Of a stretch of DNA of 64,000 nt, positions 37,501 to 49,500 are shown piece by piece. Under the pieces are notes generated by a model. The model saw nothing but the letters and a program-made list of their open reading frames with translations, had not been told where the DNA came from and searched no databases. The DNA is from Cyanoderma ruficeps (Eukaryota; Chordata; Aves; Passeriformes; Timaliidae), in the NCBI GenBank assembly GCA_008694505.1, contig VZDJ01000034.1:4862437-4926436 (forward strand), written 5' to 3'. The translations under genes were made by a program, and so were the position numbers. Positions within the stretch are counted from its first letter, which is position 1; each line of letters begins with the position of its first letter.

Positions 37501-40500
37501 TGCAAACAAATGAATAATTTCCTTGGCAGCAGCAATGCAGTGGGGCAGGATTAGCTCATGGGGCACATCACAGCAGAAATCTTTCTGTGTGAACAAAAAG
37601 GAATCAAACTTCCTGAGCCTGACCTGAAAAGAAAAGAGATTCTTCGAAGCTGCTGCTGCCTTTCCCTTCTGGAGGTTGGGGCAGGAGTTTTTTGGCACGG
37701 GGAAGAGCTGCCAGGCCAGCTAGTCAGGAAGAACCACTCCAAGGAATGCTCCAAGGTATGCTGCTGTGGCGCAGGGATGATGTTCTCAGACACTGTGCTG
37801 GCAGGGAGAAGTTTTCTCTAGAGGCAAATCAGGCAAAAAAAAAAATAAAGAGCAAATGGAGAAGGTTGCAGAGCTGCTGGAGGCACCAGCCTGGGGACAG
37901 AGGGGTCTCAGGGGTGAGTTTGGTTCCTGCCAGCTGCTGGGTTCTGGTGGCAGAAGCTGCTTTGGGAAGGAGGAGGCACTGAGGGAGGAAATCAGATGGA
38001 AAGGATGTCGCTGTCCTGGAAGGGAAGAGGTGGTGAGGCTGAAGATGATTTTCTGACTCTGTGTTTGGCTTTGTTTTATTTGAACTCGGAGCAGTGGAGC
38101 AGAGCCGGGTAATTCCCAGCCCAGGGAAGTTTCTGTTGCATTCAGTTAAAGAATAATGTCATGTTTTGGTGAATTAACCTGTTCACAGGCATTCCAGGAC
38201 AGTGCAGAGTGGCACAATAATTTATTTCCTTTTTTTTTCAAGGTGTGATATAACTGAATGCTTGTGCTGTTTGCAGGTAGGATTTTGAACAGAGGTTGAT
38301 GTAGGGAACTTCACAGTAAAAGCCTTTTTTCTGTCTTCTCTGTAGTAAAGGTCTAACAAATCTGACATCTGTAGCTGCAGGATTATTGTCAGCAATTGCT
38401 GCTCTCAGCTCAAGGCAACTAAAAGAATTCACTGCAAAAAAAAAATGTTTATTACTCATTTAAGAAATTACCATAATTTCTTTTTAAGCCATGTGGATAA
38501 GCTTTCTTTAACAAATGTTGCCTTTTTTTCCTCTGTCCTTTGAGAATTGTAGACTGGAGAAAAAATACTATTATTACTATTATTATTATTATAAGAATAT
38601 TTTTTTAAAATCTCTTGTGTGGTATTTATTGACCTTGGTGTTAGAAGAGCAGTCAGGGTTTTGGGCAGTATCTGGCGCAGGAAATTAATTAGTAGTGATA
38701 ACTCCAGATTTGTTTTTCATCTTTGCACTTTATTTGTGTCAAAAGCTCAAATTTGCCACCTTGTCTTGCTCATCAGATTGTAATAACAACAACAACTTTT
38801 CCCCAGCATTTCTGGAGATGCTTCAGAGAGCAAAATATTCCTCATTAGAGTAGGTTTGAGCTGCTTTTGAGCATCCAGATGCTCCCAGAATATTAAGGAT
38901 TCAGCAAGGATGCATTAAGGCCGTGGGTTGAGCAGAAATTACAGGGAGAGGTGATGAAATGTGCCACAGCTTACATGAAAATAGGTGTAAAAATGTTCCT
39001 GCAGAGCCTCCTCATCATCAGTTTTGTGCAGCTGATGGGAGAAGCTGTTTTAGCTCCAATTTTTTTCCCTGAAATGTTTTGTGTCCTCGTCAACTAAACC
39101 TGAACTGGGGCTTTTTCTAAGGAGCTGATTCTCATCCTTCCATCCTGACACCGAGCAGGATGGCAAAAATACAACAAAGAACAACTTCACTTCTCACCTG
39201 GTATCACCTGGCAACAGGAACTCCGAAGATTTGCCAAGAAATTTTGGGTTTGATGGTTTAATTTGAGAGAAAAATGCCCTTTCAGGGAGCAGGCAGCTTC
39301 ACTGGGGCGTGAGCAACGCGCTTTGGTTTCCCTCAGCTTCTCCTAAACTGGGAAGTTTTAACTGAATCCTCTGCTGAGATGTTCTGGGAGGGAAGAGGAG
39401 GAGAAGGAAATGGGAGAGGAAGCAGGAAGGGGGAGAATATTCTTAGCAAAATATAAGAGGAGGGTTTTTTTTGGTCAGTTTTTGGTGGATGTTGAACAAG
39501 CCCAGGTTTGGGAGCCCTGCGTTCGACACCTCCTTGTTCTTTTTTTTTTCCTGTTGGAAGGTAAAACCTCCCAACCCCAGGTGCTGCTTGAGCTGTTCCA
39601 CACACACACACACACACACCAGGAATTATCACATTTTGGATCTCCCTTTTGAAAAATCCCACCCCTTGGCTCTTCAATTCCCCTTGCTGGGAGGGGAAAA
39701 AGGAGTGTGTGAGGTTAACATGCCTGAAATAGTTGTGTGGACTGGGAGGGAATGTCGGGAGATTCACACCCTCGGAGCAACTCCAGCATCTCCAGGGGTG
39801 ATACTTGATAAAAGTACTTCAGGCCAGAGGGGTTTCCTGTGCTCTCAGGACACCAAGCTCCTTTTTGGGATTGCTGCCTTCAAGTTTTTTGAGGTATTCT
39901 CATATTCCTGCATGTGGCTGGAACACGGAAGGCAGGGATGTGGAAATTGGGGGGGAAAAGCCTGGCACTGTTTGTTTGTGTTATATAAGATTGGATTTTT
40001 TAATATTTTTTAATGATGTAGCATTGCTTTGTCTTTTCTTTTTTTCTTTTCCATTCCGAGCATATTTAATAGAGGAGAGATGTCTCTCTGGTGTTGTAGT
40101 GGTATCTTAATAATCTAGGCTTTGTTCCAAGCTCCTGAAATTAATTTGGGCAAATCCATTTCTCTCTCGTTCTACTCTCTGTAAAACGAGGATGATTAAT
40201 ACTCCAAACTCTTAAAGACCTTCAAGATTTATATGTACAATGTGGCACATTTAGGTTCTACGAGTTTGAAGAGCCTGGAAAAAACCCACAGCAAAATAAA
40301 ACTTAACAGAATGTGTGAAGGGAAATCATACTCACTGTAAGCGAGTATCTCCTGTAAGCGATTTCAGCTTGATTTCTTTAAATTCAAGCCTTGAATTGCT
40401 GGTTACAATGGAAGAAAATACAGCACCATGACAAGAGTCAGAAAAATGAGCATTAAGGGTTGCACTGAGCCCTGCTCCTAGAGGAAAACAAGTGCTAAAT

Positions 40501-43500
40501 TTTACTCTGTAACATTAAATTATTCATCTGATCCCTGCTGTCGGTTTTGCTGAAATCTTCTAAACTCTTTGAGTGGTTTCCCCTGTCCTGCTGCTGCAGG
40601 AAATCGTCTCCTTGTGGCAGGGGCTGCAGGTTTCTGAGCCTTGCAGGGCTGAAGTTTTGCTCTGCTCTCCCCTCAGGCTGAGCAGCTCCACGGAGCAGAG
40701 CACCTCGTCCCGCCTCATCCGCAAGCACAAGCGCCGGAGGAGGAAACAGAGGATGCGGCAGATCGACAGGGTAAGGCTGGCACCAGCATCATCCAAGGAG
40801 GGGAACTGTGGCTTCTCAGTGGAGCTGGTGACTCAGGGAGGGATCCAGGACAGGTCTGTGCCTGTTGGATTCACTGGGAAGGCTCCTTGTGGCTCCAGTC
40901 TGGGCTAAATCTCTTACGTTTGAAGCTCTGCGGCTCCAAAGCGGAGTTGTCGCTTCTCCCTTTCTCCTTTCACTGTTTGGTGATCCCGTTCCTTGTCTTT
41001 TCCAAGACCAGTCTCTGCAGGAGAAGCTCCACTATGATGTGGGAAGGGGTGGGAGATACTCTGAGCCTGCATTCTGCTGGAAGGAGAAATCCAAGGTTGT
41101 AGGAAATCCCAAATCTTTTCCTTGGCCCTTTCCTGTGCCAGTCCTTGGCAGCAGGATGGGGATGACCCCACGGACAGATTCCTGAAGTACCTGGTTTGTT
41201 CTCCCATCAGTCTCAGTCTTCACACATCTAAGAATGACCTCACACACTTTTTATCACAGGATGGTGTTTCAGAAGATATTGATAAGCACCTTTGTATTTA
41301 ATTTTGGAGGCAGGGGAGTGTCTCTCCTCTCACTTCCTGCTGGGTCTGTGCCGTTCACTCTTCCCTTTAGGGAGGAGCTGTGGGTGCAATAATTCACACT
41401 CCACTGGGCACTTCAGGATCTAAATGTTTGCCTGACAGTCACAGCCAGGAAGCAGAAATAATTCTGGGGGAAGTTCAGTTGAGAAACCCCGATATAGGAA
41501 CGTGCTCTGTGAATTTTGTGATCAAACCTTTGGAGGAAGTGCAGACTCTGCTCAGATTTCTTTCCTTCAAGTCCCTAAATGAAGCATAATTTTTGAGGAA
41601 GCCTCAATAATTTCTGGGTGCTTTTCAATTGGAAACCTGTTAATCAATTCCTGAAGAGTTAATCCTCAACAGTTCTTACCCTGAGCCATTTAAAACCCCG
41701 AGACTTTCCTGTTGTGTTTTGCAGTCGTCCTCGTTCAGCAGCATCACTGACTCCACCATGTCCCTGAACATCATCACTGTCACTCTCAACATGGGTAAGA
41801 GGCCAAGCCACCTTTTTTATCATGAATTCCAAGTGGTAGAGATGTATTTTGTGATGATGAGGGAGCCTTTGGAGCCAGGAGGGAGTTCCTTGGTTGGAAA
41901 GGGAATAATGCCAGGCGAATTAAGGGAACAGCAGCTGAGAATTGCTGCTGTGCTGATTCTGCCCGGATTCCTAATCCAGAACTGATTTTCAGATCAGTTT
42001 TCCTTCCAGGGAAGGAGCTGGAACTCCAGGATGTGGAGTTAATGGTGAGGGATTAGGGTAGAAGGGCACTGAAGGTTTGCATTTCTGCTGCTCATGTGTT
42101 TCATTTGTCAGGCAGACAGAAATGTGCAGGGTTGCCAACGACTTCAGCACCTTTCAGCAGCACCAAACCCTTCCTGCCTCTCTGACATGTGGAACAAACA
42201 TTGCTTAATGCGATCACTGTTAATTTCCAGGTGTGGACAAATCTTTTCAGTGCTTTTCCTCTTGCTGGGTTTTGTTTTTTTTAATGCAACACAGGCTTGG
42301 ATGAAAAAACCCTTTCTTTGGCAGCCTTTTGCTGAAGGTGCCAGGCAAATATTCACCATCAGAGCAGCCTGAACTCATTGCAAGTCAAACCTTGCCCGGC
42401 TGATGCGCTGAGATCTTTCAAAGCTGAAGCAACCTCGCTCTTTGCTCTCATTCCAATAGCTTTGTCTGCTTTTTTTCTTTTTTTTTTCCTTTTCCCTTCC
42501 CCACCCTGTCCATCTAGAAAAGTACAACTTCCTGGGGATCAGCATTGTGGGGCAGAGCAATGACCGGGGCGACGGTGGCATCTACATCGGCTCCATCATG
42601 AAAGGAGGGGCGGTGGCGGCCGACGGGCGCATCGAGCCTGGGGACATGCTGCTGCAGGTGTGTCCCTGTCCCCAAATCCTGCTGCTCCTGTCCCCAAATC
42701 CACCAGCCCCACGGGCTGCACGAACCGGGGAACGGGATTTATTCACCCTCAGGGAAATGTGGCGCAAAGATCGTTGGTGTCGGTGTGATGTAGTGCTTTG
42801 TTCCAAGCTCCTGAAATTTAATTTCTGGATTAAAAAAATCCATTTCTGTCTCATTCTGCTCTCTGTAAAATGAGGATGATTAATCACAGAATCACAGAAT
42901 GTGTAGGTTGGAAGAGACCTTCAGGATCATCGAGTCCAACCCAGCCCTGACACCTCAACTAGGTCATGGTACCAAGTGCCACATCCAGTTTTCTTTTAAA
43001 CACATCCAGGGATGGTGACTCCACCACCTCCCCGGGCAGACTATTCCTAATGCTCCAAACTCTTAAAGACCTTCAAGATTTATATGTACAATGTGGCACA
43101 TTTAGGTTCTACAAGTTTGAAGAGCCTGGAAAAAACCCACAGCAAAATAAAACTTAACAGAATGTGTGAAGGGAAATCATACTCACTGTCCCCCTGTTGG
43201 TGATTTCTATTTGATTTCTTTAAATTCAAGCCTTGAATTGCTGGTAACAATGGAAGAAAATACAGCACCATGACAAGAGTCAGAAAAATGGGCATTAAGG
43301 GTTGCACTGAGTCCTGCTCCTAGAAGAAAACAAGTGCTAAATTATATTCTGTAACATTAAATTATTCATCTGATCCCTGCTGTCGGTTTTGCTGGAATCT
43401 TCTCCGTGCTCTCCTAAACTCAGTGATTTCTCAGAGAGAACTTGGAGAAGTGACATTTCAAAGGGATGGAAGCAGTGACCAGGCAGATAAATTGGGGGGA

Positions 43501-46500
43501 TTTAATTAAGGAATTAAAACACCTTTAAGTTTCCTGCTGCAAAGCCTGACCTCTGCTCTCTGCCCCGTTTCAGGTGAACGATGTCAATTTTGAGAACATG
43601 AGCAATGACGATGCCGTTCGGGTTTTACGGGAAATAGTCTCCAAACCAGGGTGAGCACATCACAAAACCTCTCCCTTTTCATCCTCCACGTGCAGTTGTT
43701 GGAGCTGAGAAAACCTCAGAGAAATCAACGTTTTGATATCCATCAGCATGACTGATGCCAGCTGTGAACTTCTCAGTGTAAATAATGAATAGGTGAGGTT
43801 GGTTCTGGCCAAAACCAACAGCAGTGAGGAGTTGCCTGGTTTCAGGAGCACTGTTTGTTTGTGTGATGAGCATTTTAATATCTCAGGAGCTGATCATCCA
43901 ACAGATTTCACCACCAGCGCTCCTCATCTGTGCAAAACCAGGAAATGTTGGATGATTTCATACTGAAAATATTATAAAGCTTTTCAAAACCATTCTGAGA
44001 ATGTACTTGGCAACTGCTGGATAGGAATAAATTTGTTTCCAATAGTTCCTGTAGCATTTCCAGCTCTGTAGGAAAGTTAAGAGTCATCCTTACCTGTTTT
44101 CTTTCTTCCTAGACCTATCAGCCTAACAGTAGCCAAATGCTGGGACCCTACTCCCAGGAGTTATTTCACCATCCCCAGGGGTGAGTACACATTTGGGCTC
44201 TTTGCTGGGTTCCTGGGAAGCCCCCAAGGTCTGGAATATTTTCATCTATTTTGGCATCTTAACAGATTCTACCCCTTCGTTTCTTTTATATGTTTACTTT
44301 TGTACTGGGGTTCGAGATAACTTTTTCTGAGATTCCACTCCCCATTGAATTCCTGGGAGTTTTTCTCTTGGTTCACATCTTTGGCTCAAGCTCTTAACCT
44401 TTTGGGAGGTGATCTCAACCTTTCATGCCAAGTATTAAAAATCCTCCTTTTCTCACAGTGAACTTTGAGAGAGAACTTAAACTGAGTGTTTTGGAGATGT
44501 GAGGGAAGCAGCAGTGATGCACATAAAACACCTTGAAAATGATCTTGTTTTCAGTAGCAGTAAAAGGTCTGTGCTCATGTGACAAACTCAGCTGCCTCCT
44601 GCTGGTGAGGGCTGTGCTGGAACCAGTTTGTTCCCAGTCCACAGAAGATGAGGGTGGAATAAATGCAATAGACTGTGGGAGCTCCCTTGAAACCAGAGAA
44701 ACAACAAGAGAAAATCCCTGAGATCTTTCAAAATTTTGGTATTTACAGACTAGGGAACCTCCCTCATATGAAACCCTTAGAAAAAACAGAGAAACAACAA
44801 GAAAACAAGGGAAAAGCCCTCAGATCTTTGACAATCTTGGTGTTTGCCACAGCTCCGACCCCGTTTTAATTAATGTCCATTTGTGGTGGTACAGTCTGTG
44901 GGATCTCACGTAAAACCCTCAGAAAACCACAGAAACAACCAGGAAACAAGGGAAAAAGCCCTCAGATCTTTGACAATCTTGGTGTTTGCTGCACCTCTGA
45001 CTCGTTTTACGGTCTGTTTGTGGTAGTGCAGACTAGGGGACCTCCCTCATATGAAACCCTTAGAAAAAAACAGAGAAACAACAAGAAAACAAGGGGAAAT
45101 CCCTCAGATCATTGACAATCTTGGTGTTTGCCGCAGCTCTGACTCCGTTTTAATTAATGTCCAATTGTTGTGGTACAATCTGGGGATCTCACTCACGTAA
45201 AACCCTCAGAAAACCAGAGAAACAACCAGGAAGGAAGGGAAAACCCCTCAGATCTTTGACAGTCTTGGTGTTTGCCTCCCCTCTGAGCCCGTTCTCTGTG
45301 CCTTTTGCTCGCAGCTGAGCCGGTGCGGCCGATCGACCCCGCGGCGTGGATCTCTCATACCACGGCCATGACGGGAGCGTACCCCCGTTACGGTATGAGC
45401 CCTTCCATGAGCATCACCACATCTACCAGCTCCTCACTAACAAGCTCAATTCCCGAGTCGGAAAGTAAGTCACCCCCTGGCCAGCCCAGGGCAGCTCGGG
45501 GCCTGCAGGGCCCGGCCACGGGCACGGTGACAGCGGCAGCGCCAGCCAGGCCCTGAGTGGTTTCTCACACTTGGGGGAAAAGCAGGAGAGAACTTTTGGC
45601 GAAGGTTGGAGGTGGATAAGCGTGGAGGTGTTTGGTTCTGTCTCAGGGAGAAGTGGTTGCTGGTGGATTTTAAAGATGGAGCTCTCCCATCCACCCGAGG
45701 TGATAGGTTCAGGGTTATCACCTCGGGTGGATGGGAGAGCTCCCTTCTTGGGTTTGATTAGTTTTTTAATAAATTTCAACAGTAATGTTAGTGTTTCATT
45801 TGGGAAATCTTTCCCTGATATTCACAAGGCCTTCTTTTATACTTTTTTTTTATCCTTTTTGTGCTTTTTTATATTTTTAGAATTTACTGAGCAAGCTTAA
45901 AACCAAGTTTAACATCCCAAGTGAAATTATGGTTAGAGTTCAACCTTGTTCCTGGTTGGGCAGTCTGTGGCAGTCTAAAAGAGCCACATCCATGAAACCA
46001 GGAGGTTGTCATGATTCAGAGAGGTTTCTTTAATTCAGAAGCCTCTCAGAACACTAATCACAGAATCTTTTTAGTTGGAAGGGACTCACAAGGATCAGTG
46101 AATACCAATTTTAAGACCAGACAGCTCTCAAACCCACGGCCTTGGTGCTGTTAACACTGTGCTCCAACACCTTATCTTGGAAAATTTTTTTGAGGAATAT
46201 TAACTCTTCTTTTTTTTAACTCAAAACAACACTTTTAAAGACCTGTGTGGTATTGCTTATAAAGTACCACAGGTTTTATAAGCTGGAATTCCACCTCACC
46301 TTGGAGGAAAAGGCCAGGTTGGGGTTTGGTTTTTTTTATTGTAGGTGTTTTTAGACATCAGGCAGCACCACTGAGGGTAAAAAATCTGCAGCAGGAAGCA
46401 AATGAACCCCTTTCCTGCTGGCTGCTTTATCCTGAGATGTGTTTTGAGCCTTACAGGTACTGCTGGAATCCAATGTCTCTGCTGATTGCTGTCAGACAAG

Positions 46501-49500
46501 TCTGTACTCAGCATTCCTCTTGAACAATTCATGTATCCTGTGCCTTGATTATAGTGCTGGGGTTGGGAAGTGGGGAACAGGCACCCTCTCAGTCATACTT
46601 GGAAAATAAAGGTATTTGGGAGCAAAACCACATTGCTGGAGACAGCTTCTCATTTCTGTGCCAGTGACTGAAATCATTTCCTTTCTGGAGTGAAAAAGGA
46701 TAAAGGGTATCCCTGATTTTTATTGTGACCTCTTCCTTCAGCTCAGCCCTGTTACCTGCCCTGACCTGGGCTGGGTGAATTTCCCACAGCTGGCTGAATT
46801 CAGACCAAAATGCATTTCAGATGCATTTCAGAATTTGCCATATTTGTACAGCAGCCAGAACTTAGAAAATTTAAAATTTAAATTTTCTGTTCAAATGCAG
46901 ATCTCGGGTCTCCAAGAAAATACAATTTATTGCTCCCCATGTACTTGAATATTAGTTTGTTGGTGTATTTTTTTTTCCCCAGACACGTTGCTTTTTTGCC
47001 ACTAACCAAACTAACTTAAAGCAAAAGCAAAGTTTTAAGTGTTTTTATTTGAGGTTTGTAAGTATTTGTAAGTATTGAAGCTGCATGCAGAGCTGGTCTG
47101 GGATGTTTTCATGCCTATTGGCAGCGCATGTGTGGAAGAGAAGCATTTTCACTTTTCATTGTTTCACGCTTGCTGTACCTTTTTTTTTTTAATCCAAAAT
47201 TTTGGGTGGTTGGAAAAAGGACAAAAGTGTTTCCCTTGTGCTTTTGAAAGGTGGGTGATGTGGGGAACTGGGAGGGGAGGAGGGGTTTGGAATTTCCTGC
47301 TGGAGAACGGCCTGGGCTACAAACACAGATATAAAAGAATTTTCTAGGGCTGGAAGGAGAATTTGACAAGATCAACCTCAAGCCTTCTGTGATTTTACTG
47401 TAAAAACTGATCAGGAAAGTGTGAAACCTCTGGGGATCCAGATCTGCCTGTAATGGTGTGAACTGGGAATGGCTGTGGAGGCATTTGGGAGCTTTTTAAA
47501 AAGTGTTCCACAAGAAAAATGCAGGGCAGAGTAATCCTGGGAGGAGTGGATTGTGAGGCTGGAACACTGGGAAGGGTTTTTATAATTGAATTTAAAATAA
47601 TAAATATCAGGGGGTTTATAATTCGATTTATATTTTAACTGATTTCTGATGATGAGGAAAGATTTCCTTTATAATTTCAATTCTCCTCAAGAATGTCCAG
47701 ATCTTTTTAAAAAACCAACTGGAGGTGGATTGAGCCATGGTCATTCCTCTTTCTCCATGGAGATGAACTCCTGACAGTGAACCCCAAACCAAAAGAACAA
47801 ACCCCAAAATCTTGTCCCACAGAATTCTCCATGCAGTGAACTGATCCCTTGGGGTTGAAAAGGCTGTTCCTGGGAAATGATGGAGCACAAAAATCCTGGG
47901 ATTTCCTTTTCTGCCAGTCCTGATTGCACAGTGGATCCTGTGGGAAGCCAAGACATGGGGACTCAGCATTTCTGTGTCACTAAACTGGTGGCCCTGAGCC
48001 CAAAATCTGAAAAATTGTTGTAAATGCCTTACTTCACTCCATGGATCAGGGTGCATTTGGGAATCTTTGTGTCTTTTCTTGCTTTTCTTTTTGCATCTGC
48101 TGGTAAAAACTGTATTTTTTGTTTCATCCCAGCCGGGAGCTGAGCAGTTCCTTCAGCTTCAGTTCATTTCAAAGCAGCCTGTGGCCTTTCTCCCTTTTAG
48201 AATTAGAAGAATCTCCCTTAACTGTGAAGAGTGACATGGCTACTATTGTCAAGGTCATGCAGCTGCCAGACTCAGGCCTTGAAATTCGGGACAGGATGTG
48301 GTTAAAAATCACCATCTCCAATGCAGTGATAGGTAAGCAGATCCCAGGAATGCTGAGGGGGAAGAAAAACCGGTGACTTCATGGAAGCAGCTTCAAGAAA
48401 TTACCTTTTAATGAGGTTTTTTTTTCATGTCTAGGACCTTTTATACTCCATTTATGGACAGCTCTAAGTGTGACAGGAAATGACTCTTGTTGGAGCTCGG
48501 GTATCCAAAATTGCTGCACATTTCTCATGCCCACACAGAGCTGCTTCTTAATTCTTTGTTTTTATATCTCAGGGTTTCAGGTGGCTCTAGAGATCTGCTG
48601 AAGTTCGGCAGAGCAGCTGGAACTCCACCACACAACCTTAATAAAGCAAATTAATTAGATTTAAAATCACCACAGCCAATGTGCCTGTGACCTGAGCTGT
48701 GCTCATATTTAGCCAGTCCAGGCTGTAGTTGCTTTTTGCTGAGGAAAGGGTTGGAACACAGAAATTTTGGCAACTTAACATCTGCCCCTTGAGGCAGGTG
48801 ACTCCCACAGAAGAGCGAAATCTAGAGAAAAATCCATTTTCACTCCTGCAGCTCAAAGGGGTTGCACAGTAAATGAGATTTTTTATGTGTTTATTTAGTG
48901 TCAGTGTCCCTGTAGGTGTTCAGATGGCACAGTTTGGTGACATAATCCCACTGTAGGTGTTCTGATGGCACAATTTGGCTCAAATAATCCTGTTGTAGGT
49001 GTTCTGATGGCACAATTCTGCTCAGATAACCCCATTGTAAATCTTCAGCTGCCACAGTTTGGCTCAGGTAACCCCATTGAGGGTGTTCTGATGGCACAGT
49101 TTGGTCAGATAACCCCATTGTGGGTGTTCTGATGGCACAGTTTGGTCAGATAACCCCATTGTGGCTGTTCTGATTGCACAGTTTGGTCAGATAACCCCAT
49201 TGAGGGTGTTCTGATGGCACAATTCTGCTCAGATAACCCCATCTGATGGCACAGTCTGGCTCAGCTGGCACAGTCTAGCTCGGATAACCCCCTGCCCCCT
49301 CTTGCTGTCCCCATTCCAGGAGCAGATGTGGTGGACTGGCTTTACACACACGTGGAAGGCTTCAAGGACCGCCGGGAGGCCAGGAAATACGCCAGCAGCA
49401 TGCTGAAACACGGCTACCTCAGGCACACTGTGAACAAAATCACCTTCTCAGAGCAGTGCTATTACGTCTTCGGAGACCTCTGTGGGAGTAAGTCCCCAGC

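Larger units (their letters stand above)
36006..40676 (+). other. DVL1: DVL1 intron 5
   Basis: A 4.7-kb intron with a CCTTT/CCATT microsatellite (36148-36263), a CR1 end (37240-37318), an AAC run (37457-37478), a TTA run (38570-38592), a CA run (39600-39620) and the first copy of the intron 5/intron 8 duplication (40119-40575). No gene inside. Confidence 0.85.
43651..45314 (+). other. DVL1: DVL1 introns 9 and 10
   Basis: Intron 9 is 43651-44112, with nothing notable. Intron 10 is 44181-45314 and half of it is the tandem repeat at 44690-45290. No gene inside. Confidence 0.8.
45465..48200 (+). other. DVL1: DVL1 intron 11
   Basis: A 2.7-kb intron with the perfect inverted repeat (45678-45743) and an old CR1 piece (46053-46176). 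No gene was recognised in the rest. Confidence 0.8.
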
